A DNA stretch of 23,427 bases, from the NCBI GenBank assembly GCA_028871595.1, contig JAGWMT010000017.1, positions 1-23,427 on the forward strand, read 5' to 3'. The translations under genes were made by a program, and so were the position numbers. This stretch comes from Elusimicrobiota bacterium. GTDB lineage: Bacteria; Elusimicrobiota; Elusimicrobia; UBA1565; UBA9628. Below the pieces are notes generated by a model that was not told the origin of the DNA, searched no databases, and saw only the letters and a program-made list of their open reading frames with translations. Positions 8,122 to 15,001 of this stretch are shown here, one piece after another (position 1 is the stretch's first letter; each line of letters starts with the position of its first letter).

Positions 8122-9054
8122 ATGAGCGATTCCTACGGACGCGGCGCGCTGCCTCTCAATAACGGAACCGGGAAAATTCCCGCCCTGGGCTTCGGGACCA
8201 TGATCCCGGACACGGACGTCACGCGCTTGGCCGTGGTGTCGGCCCTCGAGTCGGGCTACCGGCTGCTGGACTGCGCCGCGCAGAACGGCAACGAGATCCA
8301 GGTCGGCTCCGCTCTCAAGGCCGCGATCGAAGGCGGCGCGGTCCGCCGCGAGGACGTGACGATCTCGACCAAGCTCTGGAACACCAACCACCGCCCCGAA
8401 CGAGTGCGGGCGGCGTTCGACGCCAGCCGCCGCCGGCTGGGAGTCGAGAAGATCGATCTCTATATGCTCCACACGCCGTTCGCGTTCCCGCCCGAGGACG
8501 AGGACGCCTTCGGCGTCACCAACGGCGACGCCTCCTACGACCTGAACGTGACCTTGCTCGACACCTGGCAGGCGCTGGAAAGCCTGGTGGACGAGGGCGT
8601 CTGCGGCGCGCTGGGCATGGCCAACGCCGGCCTGGACAAGGTCGGCATGGTGTACCAATCGGCGCGCATCAAGCCCGCCGTCGTCCAGGTCGAGGCGCAC
8701 CCGTACCTGCCGCAGGACGGGACCCGCACGTTCTGCGCGGAGAGGAACATCGTCCTGCAGGCGTCCTCCCCTCTCGGCCACGGCGTGGACCCGCGCCTGC
8801 TCAACGATCCCGTCGTGTACGGCGTCTCCCAGAAGCTGGGCAAGACCCCCGCGCAGGTCCTGCTGGCCTGGGCGCTGCAGCGCGGGACCGCCCCGGTGGC
8901 GATGTCCACGTCGCCGGATCACATCCGGGAGAACCTCGACCTCGTCCCGCTCCCGCAGGACTTGTTCGCCAACATCAACATGGGCATCACGACCCGGCAC
9001 CGGTTCAACAGCGTGGTCGAAAACGGAGTGCCCTACTTCGCCGCGAAGTCATGA
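8122..9054 (+). CDS. Aldo/keto reductase homologue lacking the catalytic tyrosine
   Basis: A 310-aa (beta/alpha)8 aldo/keto reductase-family protein. The numbering coincides with the family reference: Asp50, Lys84 and His117 of the Asp-Tyr-Lys-His tetrad are present, but position 55 is Asn in DCAAQNGNE (codon AAC, 8284-8286), where active members have Tyr. The NADPH 2'-phosphate loop, usually PKSxxxxRIxEN, reads VAMSTSPDHIREN, so Lys and the first Arg are also lost. It is therefore either inactive as a reductase, repurposed, or a binding protein. The start is ATG 8122, with GGAAGG 5 nt upstream, rather than the in-frame GTG at 8116. It overlaps the malonyl transferase gene by four bases (ATGA), which ties it to acyl-chain synthesis. 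Confidence 0.85.
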   Translation: MSDSYGRGALPLNNGTGKIPALGFGTMIPDTDVTRLAVVSALESGYRLLDCAAQNGNEIQVGSALKAAIEGGAVRREDVTISTKLWNTNHRPERVRAAFDASRRRLGVEKIDLYMLHTPFAFPPEDEDAFGVTNGDASYDLNVTLLDTWQALESLVDEGVCGALGMANAGLDKVGMVYQSARIKPAVVQVEAHPYLPQDGTRTFCAERNIVLQASSPLGHGVDPRLLNDPVVYGVSQKLGKTPAQVLLAWALQRGTAPVAMSTSPDHIRENLDLVPLPQDLFANINMGITTRHRFNSVVENGVPYFAAKS

Positions 9055-9968
9055 GCGCGAAGGTCTGCGCGCTGTTCGCCGGGCAGTCCGTCCAAGAGAC
9101 GGGGATGGGCGTCGAACTGCTCAAGAAACCGGCCGCCCGCGCCGTCATCGAACGCCTGAAGCCCTCTTTGGGCGCCGACCTGGAAGCGCTGCTGACCGTC
9201 GTTCCCGACGCCGAGCTGGCCCTGACCTTCAACGCCCAGCGCGCCATCCACGCCTCCCACGTCGCGCATTGGCTGGCCTACCGGGCCGCGCATCCGGGCC
9301 TGGAGCTGGACGGCGCGATCGGGCATTCGATGGGAGTGGTGGCCGCGCTGGTGGCCGCCGAGGCGCTGACCGTCGAGGACTCCGGCGCCTTCATCGCCGC
9401 GCGCGCCAAGGCCTTCTCGGATTGCTGCAAGGCCTTCGCCGAACCCATGGGCCTGGCCGCCGTGTCCACCGAGGATTTCCAGGACGTCGTGGATTCCGCC
9501 GCCGAGGCGCCGGGCGTGTCCGTCGCCCTCTGGAACACCGCGGGACGCGGGACCTTGGGCGGGACCATGGCCGCGCTCGAGGCCTACGCCGAGAAGGCCC
9601 GCGCCGAGGACTGGCCGGTGAAGGTGAAGATTCTGAAGGTCGAAGGGCCGTACCACACGGACGCGTTCGCGGGCGCCCAGGCGCCTATGCGCGCCGCGCT
9701 CGACGCGATCTCCGTGCGCGCGCCGAAGGTTCCCGTCTTCATGGGCACGTCCGGGAAGGCGGAGACCGACCCTTCCCGCATCCGCGAGCTGCTGGTCGAG
9801 CAGGCCGTCGCCTGCGAGAAGCATCTGGAGGCGGTGCGCTCCGCCTACGCCGCGGGCTGCCGCCGCTTCGTCGAGGTGTCGTTCAAGCCCCAGCCCGTGA
9901 CCTGGCTCAAGGAGCAGGTCGATGGCGTCAGCGGCGAGGGCGTCCCGACGAGCGAGCTTCCAGCCTGA
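9051..9968 (+). CDS. fabD: Malonyl-CoA:ACP transacylase (FabD-type)
   Basis: A 305-aa acyltransferase of the FabD family. The N-terminal FAGQSVQ, the nucleophile Ser93 in GHSMG, Arg118 (binds the malonyl carboxylate) and His202 in EGPYHT lie one residue off the E. coli FabD positions (Ser92, Arg117, His201). The malonyl rather than neutral acyl choice is supported by Arg118. It would load malonyl onto the carrier protein used by the condensing enzymes upstream. The start overlaps the AKR homologue's stop (ATGA). The C-terminal 13 codons overlap the convergent QueC-like gene by 41 nt. It could be the housekeeping FabD or a cluster-specific copy; the position apart from KAS/FabG/FabZ leaves this open. 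Confidence 0.9.
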   Translation: MSAKVCALFAGQSVQETGMGVELLKKPAARAVIERLKPSLGADLEALLTVVPDAELALTFNAQRAIHASHVAHWLAYRAAHPGLELDGAIGHSMGVVAALVAAEALTVEDSGAFIAARAKAFSDCCKAFAEPMGLAAVSTEDFQDVVDSAAEAPGVSVALWNTAGRGTLGGTMAALEAYAEKARAEDWPVKVKILKVEGPYHTDAFAGAQAPMRAALDAISVRAPKVPVFMGTSGKAETDPSRIRELLVEQAVACEKHLEAVRSAYAAGCRRFVEVSFKPQPVTWLKEQVDGVSGEGVPTSELPA

Positions 9969-10584
9969 GCGCGGTCAGCGCGTCCGTCAGCTCCGCGCAC
10001 TTGCTGCAGTCCCCGCACGGCCGTCCGCGGCGCGGCTGAAGGCAGGAGAAGGCCAGGTCCAAGCGGAACGTCCCGGCGCGCCGAAGAACCTGCAGCTTGT
10101 TCAGGCGCGCGTACGGCGCCAGGAGCTTGATGCGCGTCGCGAAGCCCAGATTCAGCGCCTTCTCCGCCGCCGCCCGGAAGCGCGGCGTCGCGTCGGGAAA
10201 CGGATTGCCTTTGAGCGTGCCGATGGCCACCGCCTGGGCGCCCGTCGCCGCGGCGTGCAGCCAGGCTTCGGTCAGCAGGACCATGTTGCGCCCCGGAAGG
10301 TACACCGAGTCCCAGGCCGCCTTCGCGTCCGGCACGCCGCGCCCGGTCACGCTCCAATGGCCGCGCATCAGCGGGCGCATGGGCGCGTGCAGGACGGCCA
10401 GCGGCTTCAGGCGCGGCCCGCGCAGGCTGCGCAGCGCGGGGCGAAGGCGGGCCAGCTCCTCGGCTTCCCAGCGGAAGCCGCAGCGCACGTAGAGCGGCAG
10501 GACCGTCCAGCCGCGCGACATCAGTTCCGCCACCAGAATCTCGCTGTCCGCCCCGCTCACCAAGGCCGCCGCCGTCCGCTTCAT
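9928..10584 (-). CDS. QueC-like PP-loop protein with altered ATP loop
   Basis: A 218-aa protein resembling 7-cyano-7-deazaguanine synthase (QueC): the PP-loop start, LPLYVRCGFRWEAEE (QueC-like L-Y-x-x-x-G motif), YLPGRNMVLLTEAW, a NPFPDATPRF segment, and four cysteines C181-x8-C190-x2-C193-x2-C196 forming the expected zinc site. The ATP loop reads VSGADS (residues 9-14) where QueC has SGGxDS, so one glycine of the loop is missing or replaced. QueC converts 7-carboxy-7-deazaguanine to preQ0 with ATP and ammonia; QueC-like proteins also occur in phage-defence and nucleic-acid or protein modification loci. No QueD, QueE or FolE is nearby. The start ATG 10584 overlaps the upstream stop (ATGA) and has GGAGG 5 nt upstream. 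The C-terminus overlaps fabD by 41 nt on the other strand. Confidence 0.8.
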   Translation of the reverse strand: MKRTAAALVSGADSEILVAELMSRGWTVLPLYVRCGFRWEAEELARLRPALRSLRGPRLKPLAVLHAPMRPLMRGHWSVTGRGVPDAKAAWDSVYLPGRNMVLLTEAWLHAAATGAQAVAIGTLKGNPFPDATPRFRAAAEKALNLGFATRIKLLAPYARLNKLQVLRRAGTFRLDLAFSCLQPRRGRPCGDCSKCAELTDALTALRLEARSSGRPRR

Positions 10585-11747
10585 TTCCCCTCCGGGCGCA
10601 GATCCGCGAGCACCTTGGCCAGCTCCGGGTCGGGGCGCGCCTCCAGGCGCGCGTCCAGGTAATAGGCCAGGCGCCGGGTGTAAACGGTCTCCGGCCAGCG
10701 CGTGCGGTCCACCAGGCGGCACGCGGGAGGCAGCCCGTCGGACTGGAACGGAGCCAGGAGAAGTCCCGAGGCGTCCATCAAATCCTTGTCCTTGGCGCGG
10801 TCGGCGTCATAGGCGTCATAAACGGCGTCCACTTTCTTTTCGTAGACGGTCGGCGGCCAAAAGCGGCGGTACGAGCCGACCGCCGCCTCGCCGTAGAGGC
10901 GCGCGACCAGACGCGCGACCAGGCCGCGGACCCAATGCTGCTGAATGCAGTCCTCCGGGTTGGTCATGCCGCTCATCCCGCGACACACTTCGGCGGCGGG
11001 CTTGACCACGGGACGGCAGACCTCGTACACCGCGTAGGTCATCGAGAACACCGCCTCGGGCAGCGCCCCGGCCGCGAAGACCCAGGGGGGATCGGCCGCC
11101 GGAACGGCCCCGTCCCAACGCGGGCCGTACATCACCACCACGTCGGGACGTCCGGGCTTCTCCTCGACGACCCAGGAGCCGCCGCCGCCGTGCTGGAAGA
11201 ACGGGCTCACGTACACCGTCCACGAGGACCAGGGCTTCACCCCCAATTCCCGGACCAGGCTCGCGGACAAGTCCGTGCCGTCCCGCGACAAGTTCACGGC
11301 GGCCAGTTCCGCCTCGCGGCGAGGGGCGCGTTCCTTCTCCCACTCCTCGAATTTCGTGACGCGGGCGAAATCCGAGGCGGCGGACAGCCATGCGTCCAGG
11401 GCCTCGCGCCCGCCGGCCAGTTGGACGAAGAAGTCCGGGGCCGGCAGGACCTCGTGCAGGGCGGGCGGCGTGGACAGGTAGATCGCGTACTGGAGCGGAT
11501 GGTCCCAATCGAAGCCCGTCGCGCGCATCTTGCCCAGCTGGACGACGGCCGGGTGCTTCTTCCAGCGCGCGAAATGCGCCGCGGCCGCGTCGGCTTCCGG
11601 GTTGTCCGGGGAATGCGGATCGCCGGACAGCTTCTGCAGAAGGCCGACCAGGTCCAGGCGCGCGTCGGCCTTGATCGCGGGTTCGACGGCCCGGGCCGGC
11701 GCCGCCGCCAGCAAGGCCGCGACGATCAGTCCGTGAAGCGCGCCCAA
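10581..11747 (-). CDS. Probable exported protein of unknown function
   Basis: A 388-aa protein that I do not recognise. With a TTG start at 11747 the first 20 residues make a short hydrophobic stretch (LIVAALLAAAP) ending in ARA before VEP, a plausible signal peptidase I site, though it lacks a positively charged start. GGAGG lies only about 4 nt upstream of that TTG; a CTG overlapping the upstream stop (CTGA) is an alternative. The mature part is Trp/Tyr-rich, with three clustered cysteines (YEVCRPVVKPAAEVCRG, then EDC) that could form disulfides outside the cytoplasm. It overlaps both operon neighbours (22 nt upstream, ATGA downstream), so it belongs functionally with the HExxH and QueC-like genes. 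The open frame running upstream to 12353 is a shadow of other genes. Confidence 0.65.
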   Translation of the reverse strand: MGALHGLIVAALLAAAPARAVEPAIKADARLDLVGLLQKLSGDPHSPDNPEADAAAAHFARWKKHPAVVQLGKMRATGFDWDHPLQYAIYLSTPPALHEVLPAPDFFVQLAGGREALDAWLSAASDFARVTKFEEWEKERAPRREAELAAVNLSRDGTDLSASLVRELGVKPWSSWTVYVSPFFQHGGGGSWVVEEKPGRPDVVVMYGPRWDGAVPAADPPWVFAAGALPEAVFSMTYAVYEVCRPVVKPAAEVCRGMSGMTNPEDCIQQHWVRGLVARLVARLYGEAAVGSYRRFWPPTVYEKKVDAVYDAYDADRAKDKDLMDASGLLLAPFQSDGLPPACRLVDRTRWPETVYTRRLAYYLDARLEARPDPELAKVLADLRPEGK

Positions 11748-12175
11748 AGGGCCTCCCCGTCGAATTCCAGCGCGGTCACCCGCGCGTCGCGCAGGAGCAA
11801 GGACAGCTGGGCCGCACGCGGGGCGAACGACGCCGCCAGGTCGCAGCGCAGGAACAACGGCCACGGCGCCGGCCGCTCCAGGATCAAGGTCCACGACCCG
11901 CCGCCCCGCCCGAAGCGGACGGCGGCGATGGGCTCCAGGGCGTGGAAGGCCTTGAGGGCGGAGGCCACGGGCTCCTCGAAGTCGCGCGCCGAGAACGGAC
12001 GGCCGCCGCGCTCCCGCGCCGGCGCCTCCACGCGCAGCAGCGGCGCCTCCCCTCCGCGCAGCGCCCCCTCCCACTCGCGTCCCTCCGCGATGCTTTCCTG
12101 CAGGGCGCCGTAAGGCCCCGCGGGATCGCAGGCGGCGAAGGCCACCAGGAGGCGGCGGGCGTAGACGGAGTTCAC
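11726..12175 (-). CDS. Conserved-operon hypothetical protein, 149 aa
   Basis: I do not recognise a family. The start is GTG 12175, overlapping the HExxH gene's stop in a GTGA. The protein starts MNSVYARRLLVAFAACDP and appears cytoplasmic, with alternating strands and a C-terminal LEFDGEALWARFTD. There are no signal peptide or membrane segments and few cysteines. The open frame upstream of 12175 is arginine/proline-rich antisense-like sequence of the HExxH gene and is not part of it. It could be a small partner or adaptor for the HExxH enzyme or the exported protein; this is position-based only. Confidence 0.65.
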   Translation of the reverse strand: MNSVYARRLLVAFAACDPAGPYGALQESIAEGREWEGALRGGEAPLLRVEAPARERGGRPFSARDFEEPVASALKAFHALEPIAAVRFGRGGGSWTLILERPAPWPLFLRCDLAASFAPRAAQLSLLLRDARVTALEFDGEALWARFTD

Positions 12176-13563
12176 GCGGCTCCCTCGGCGGGCAGCGGGC
12201 GTCCCGCAGGGGCGAAGCGGGCGCGCGGCACGCGGTCCAGCAGATCGGCCGTCTTGTGCAAGGACGTGCCGCCGAGCGCGTGCTGGAGGCGGTGGACCTC
12301 GCATTCCGCGCGCTGTTCGGCCACCAGCGCGTCCGGGAACCACAGCGTCGCATGGCGCAGGAGCCCCAGCTCGCGCCACATTCCCAGGACGAATTCGCGC
12401 CCGAAGGCCGTCAGCGAGGAGTGCTCCACGACCCCCTTCATGGCCGTCTCCACCTGGAAGAGCCGGCGCGCCACGTTGCTCATCACCTCGAGCTGCTGCT
12501 CGTCGGTGTACTCCTCGCGCTGCAGGGAGCGCGTCAGGTAGCGCCCCACATTCAGGAAGGCGTGCGCGCCGATCAGCAGGCCGCGCAGGCGCCGCGCGTC
12601 GGGCCGCCACGGGGAGTAATAGATCTGGCCGCTCTGCCCGGGCAGAAGGACCGGGTCCGCCGCGAGCAGCTGGTTCATTTTCATGTGGCAGAATTCATGG
12701 ATCAGGGTCTCGGCCTGGAGCAGAGGGTCGTCCGAAGGCGACAGGGCGATCAGCCCGCGCAAGGTCGCGTACGACGAGGAGACGCTCCCGTGGTTCATCG
12801 GGTTCTCCAGCGGGACCAGGACCTGGAGCAGGTCGGTCATCTCCGCGTGGAGCAGGGGGTCGCGCGCGGCCATGTCGCTGATCGCGCGGCCGATCACGTC
12901 CGCGAAGCGCCGTCGCGGTTCGTCCTCCAGCCGGTTGAGGCCGTGCATGGTCACGCCGTGCACCTGCAGCCAGCCCCGGTCGTCCACCACGATGCCGGGC
13001 GCGGCCTCGTCCAGACGGCGCAGGGGTCCGCCCGGGACCGCGCTCTCCGGCGCGAACACCGCCTCCAGCCCCTCGCCCCCCAGGCGCAGGACGCCGCCCT
13101 TCACCGTGACGGAGACCGGGGCGCGTCCGGCGGCGGTGAAATCCAGAACCCACGGCGTGCCGTGCAGGAAAAAGCTCCCGTCCGGATCCAGCACGGCGTC
13201 GCAGGACAGGCTCTTTCCCTCGCGCAGCGCCAGCGCCGCGGCGAAGCCGCCCAGCAGTCCGAACTGCAGGTGCCAGTCCTCCTCCGGGCACTCCCGGGAG
13301 AAATGGCTGAGCCACAGCGACAGCCAGTAGTCCAGCGCGGGATGCTCCAGCGCGCGGTCGGCGCGGGGCCCGCGCGCGGCCTCCAGGAAGCGCAGGGCCG
13401 GGGCGTAGCGGCGCGCGCGGACCGACGACGGGGCCTCGCGCGCCAGGCGCCGGGCGGCGTCGCGCAGGCCGGCGCGGGCCTCGTCCAGGCGGCGGCGCCG
13501 CACCCACCGCCATTCGTCGGTGCGGCCGCCCCCCAACACCCAGCGGCGCTCGTCGAGCTTCAT
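12172..13563 (-). CDS. HExxH protein, aKG-HExxH-type peptide beta-hydroxylase-like
   Basis: A 463-aa protein with His289-Glu290-x-x-His293 in LIHEFCHMKMNQLL, followed by QIYYSPWRPDARRLRGLLIG and AHAFLNVGRY. This order (HEF-H-K-N-LL, then YY-PWR-D-R-L-GLL-GAHAF) is the hallmark of the 'HEXXH motif domain' family, some members of which are iron/2-oxoglutarate-dependent peptide beta-hydroxylases in RiPP pathways rather than zinc proteases. Residues 1-260 form a less conserved N-terminal domain. There is no signal peptide, so it acts in the cytoplasm. ATG 13563 starts 4 nt after the A24-like gene and the stop overlaps the 149-aa gene. If the family assignment is right, a peptide or protein substrate should be encoded nearby; none is obvious. 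The substrate and reaction are inferred. Confidence 0.75.
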   Translation of the reverse strand: MKLDERRWVLGGGRTDEWRWVRRRRLDEARAGLRDAARRLAREAPSSVRARRYAPALRFLEAARGPRADRALEHPALDYWLSLWLSHFSRECPEEDWHLQFGLLGGFAAALALREGKSLSCDAVLDPDGSFFLHGTPWVLDFTAAGRAPVSVTVKGGVLRLGGEGLEAVFAPESAVPGGPLRRLDEAAPGIVVDDRGWLQVHGVTMHGLNRLEDEPRRRFADVIGRAISDMAARDPLLHAEMTDLLQVLVPLENPMNHGSVSSSYATLRGLIALSPSDDPLLQAETLIHEFCHMKMNQLLAADPVLLPGQSGQIYYSPWRPDARRLRGLLIGAHAFLNVGRYLTRSLQREEYTDEQQLEVMSNVARRLFQVETAMKGVVEHSSLTAFGREFVLGMWRELGLLRHATLWFPDALVAEQRAECEVHRLQHALGGTSLHKTADLLDRVPRARFAPAGRPLPAEGAA

Positions 13564-13567
13564 GCGT

Positions 13568-14938
13568 TCAATAGAGCCTGCGCAGAACGTGCCCCTGAAG
13601 GACCACGGTCAGAAAGTACCCTAAATATATCCAGTTGGCAAACGAGATCGTGGGCGCCAAGGGCACCGACTCGATCCCGTTCTCCTCGCACCACAGACGC
13701 AACGCGGCGGCCTGGCGCGGCGTGAGGCCGTCGGCGTAGAAGGCTCCGAATTCGCCGTGGAAATCCTCGTCCTCCTCGATCTCGCTCACCAGGCCCGGCC
13801 CCAGGTTCATGTACGGCTTGATCTGATCCGGCCGCACGCTCTCGTAGGACTCCGAATCCCACAGGCGCACGAACACCATGGCCAGGCCGAACATCAGCCC
13901 CATGAACGCCCAGACCGCCAGCCCGCCCAGCGGGCCCGCGGACGGGAGCGACACGTGGAGGCCGGTCAGACGGTTCCAGAGCGCTTCGAAAGGGATCAAG
14001 GTCGGAATCAGGAACAGGAACGGCAGAAGCATGAACGCCGACTGCCCCGCCAACGTCCGGAAGGCGATCTGGATTCCGAAGAACAGGCACAGGCTGAACA
14101 CCGAGATGTGGCCGAACGCGAAGGTCAGCCCCGCCCAGTCCACGCGGCCCTTCCAGGCGACCAGCGCGGCGAAGGTCGCCGCCGTCAACGCCAGCGCGCG
14201 GCGCTGGCCCAGGTTCGCGGCGAAGCGCGACCAGCCGAAGAAGATGCCGAAGCAGATCACCGTGCGCACGAAGGTGGAGGCGATCTTGTCCTCCAGGTAG
14301 TACGAGACCAAGGACATCACCGCCATCTGCGCGACCCACGAGGCGATTCCGAACAAAAGCGCCCCCGGCGCCTCGCGCGCCTGGTCGCGCCAGCCGATCA
14401 GCTCCGCGACGATGGCGCGCCCCCCCTCGCGCGTCTTCTCCCAGACGAATCCCGGAGCGCGGTGCAGGCCCAGCTCGCGCAGGAAGCGCGCCTGCCGCGC
14501 AAAGCGCGTGCTCCACAGATAAAAGACGGCCATCAGGAAAAGGTAGAACGCCGCCGGGACGAAGGTGTTGATCAGATTCTCAAGAAAGAGCGTCCCCCCG
14601 CGAAACGAGCCCGGCAGGCGCGTCAAAGGCGTGAGGAACGAAAGCAGGAAAAAAAGCTTGGTGTCGCCCGCGGGCCACACCCGCAGATTCCACAGCAGGG
14701 CCGCGGCGGCGCCCGACGCCGCCACGTGCCAGGCCAGTTCCTTCCACCAGCCCGCGTCGGAGCCGCCCAAAGCCGCCCGCGCCGCCAGCGCCGCGTACGC
14801 GGCCGCGGTCAGGGCCCCGGCGGTGACCAGATAGACGTGACGGATGCGCTGCTCGTGCCAGTCGATCCAGCCCATGCGCGCCCAGCCGTAAAGGAAGACG
14901 GCCCAGGCGTAATACGGCAGGAATCGGTAGACCAGCAC
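13568..14938 (-). CDS. Prepilin-peptidase-like (A24 family) integral membrane protein
   Basis: A 456-aa polytopic membrane protein with about ten hydrophobic segments. The two catalytic aspartates of A24 aspartyl proteases are visible: Asp26 in IDWHEQRIRH (usual form D-x-x-x-x-x-I-P) and Asp92 in WPAGDTKLFF (usual form GxGDxKL). It is longer than typical CpaA/TadV-type enzymes (about 150-250 aa): an extra membrane region follows, then a cytoplasmic stretch around residues 370-430 (DQIKPYMNLGPGL and an acidic segment) before a last helix. The expected reaction is cleavage of a type IV pilin-like leader next to the membrane. The start is GTG 14938, directly after an in-frame stop. No pilin or pilus ATPase is in the window, which makes its pairing with the HExxH gene noteworthy. 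Confidence 0.8.
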   Translation of the reverse strand: MLVYRFLPYYAWAVFLYGWARMGWIDWHEQRIRHVYLVTAGALTAAAYAALAARAALGGSDAGWWKELAWHVAASGAAAALLWNLRVWPAGDTKLFFLLSFLTPLTRLPGSFRGGTLFLENLINTFVPAAFYLFLMAVFYLWSTRFARQARFLRELGLHRAPGFVWEKTREGGRAIVAELIGWRDQAREAPGALLFGIASWVAQMAVMSLVSYYLEDKIASTFVRTVICFGIFFGWSRFAANLGQRRALALTAATFAALVAWKGRVDWAGLTFAFGHISVFSLCLFFGIQIAFRTLAGQSAFMLLPFLFLIPTLIPFEALWNRLTGLHVSLPSAGPLGGLAVWAFMGLMFGLAMVFVRLWDSESYESVRPDQIKPYMNLGPGLVSEIEEDEDFHGEFGAFYADGLTPRQAAALRLWCEENGIESVPLAPTISFANWIYLGYFLTVVLQGHVLRRLY

Positions 14939-14944
14939 GTTCGA

Positions 14945-14950
14945 ATTCTA
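14945..14950 (-). promoter_or_regulatory. Candidate -10 for the five-gene minus-strand operon
   Basis: TAGAAT on the minus strand (5/6 to TATAAT) ends 6 nt before GTG 14938. The spacing would give a leaderless mRNA. No clear -35 is present. Confidence 0.3.
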
Positions 14951-14967
14951 CCTCATGCGCGCGCGTC

Positions 14968-14996
14968 TTGCGCGCCCGGAGCCGATCTTCTAGACT
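14968..14996 (+). promoter_or_regulatory. Candidate promoter for the TPR/Cys-protein pair
   Basis: TTGCGC (14968-14973), a 17-nt spacer and TAGACT (14991-14996). The -10 ends 5 nt before GTG 15002, so the transcript would be leaderless or nearly so. It lies in the 63-nt divergent gap shared with the minus-strand operon. Confidence 0.3.
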
Positions 14997-15001
14997 GGGG
15001 C

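Noticed and set aside
12685..12699. HExxH as a zinc-protease signature
   Set aside because: The residues after the motif (K, N, LL, then YYSPWR and GAHAF) match the aKG-HExxH peptide hydroxylase-type family better. It is kept as an alternative only.
13757..15001. N-terminal extension of the TPR protein upstream of GTG 15002
   Set aside because: It is antisense to the A24-like gene, low-complexity (Arg/Gln/Glu) and lacks TPR pattern. The GTG start fits the 63-nt divergent gap.
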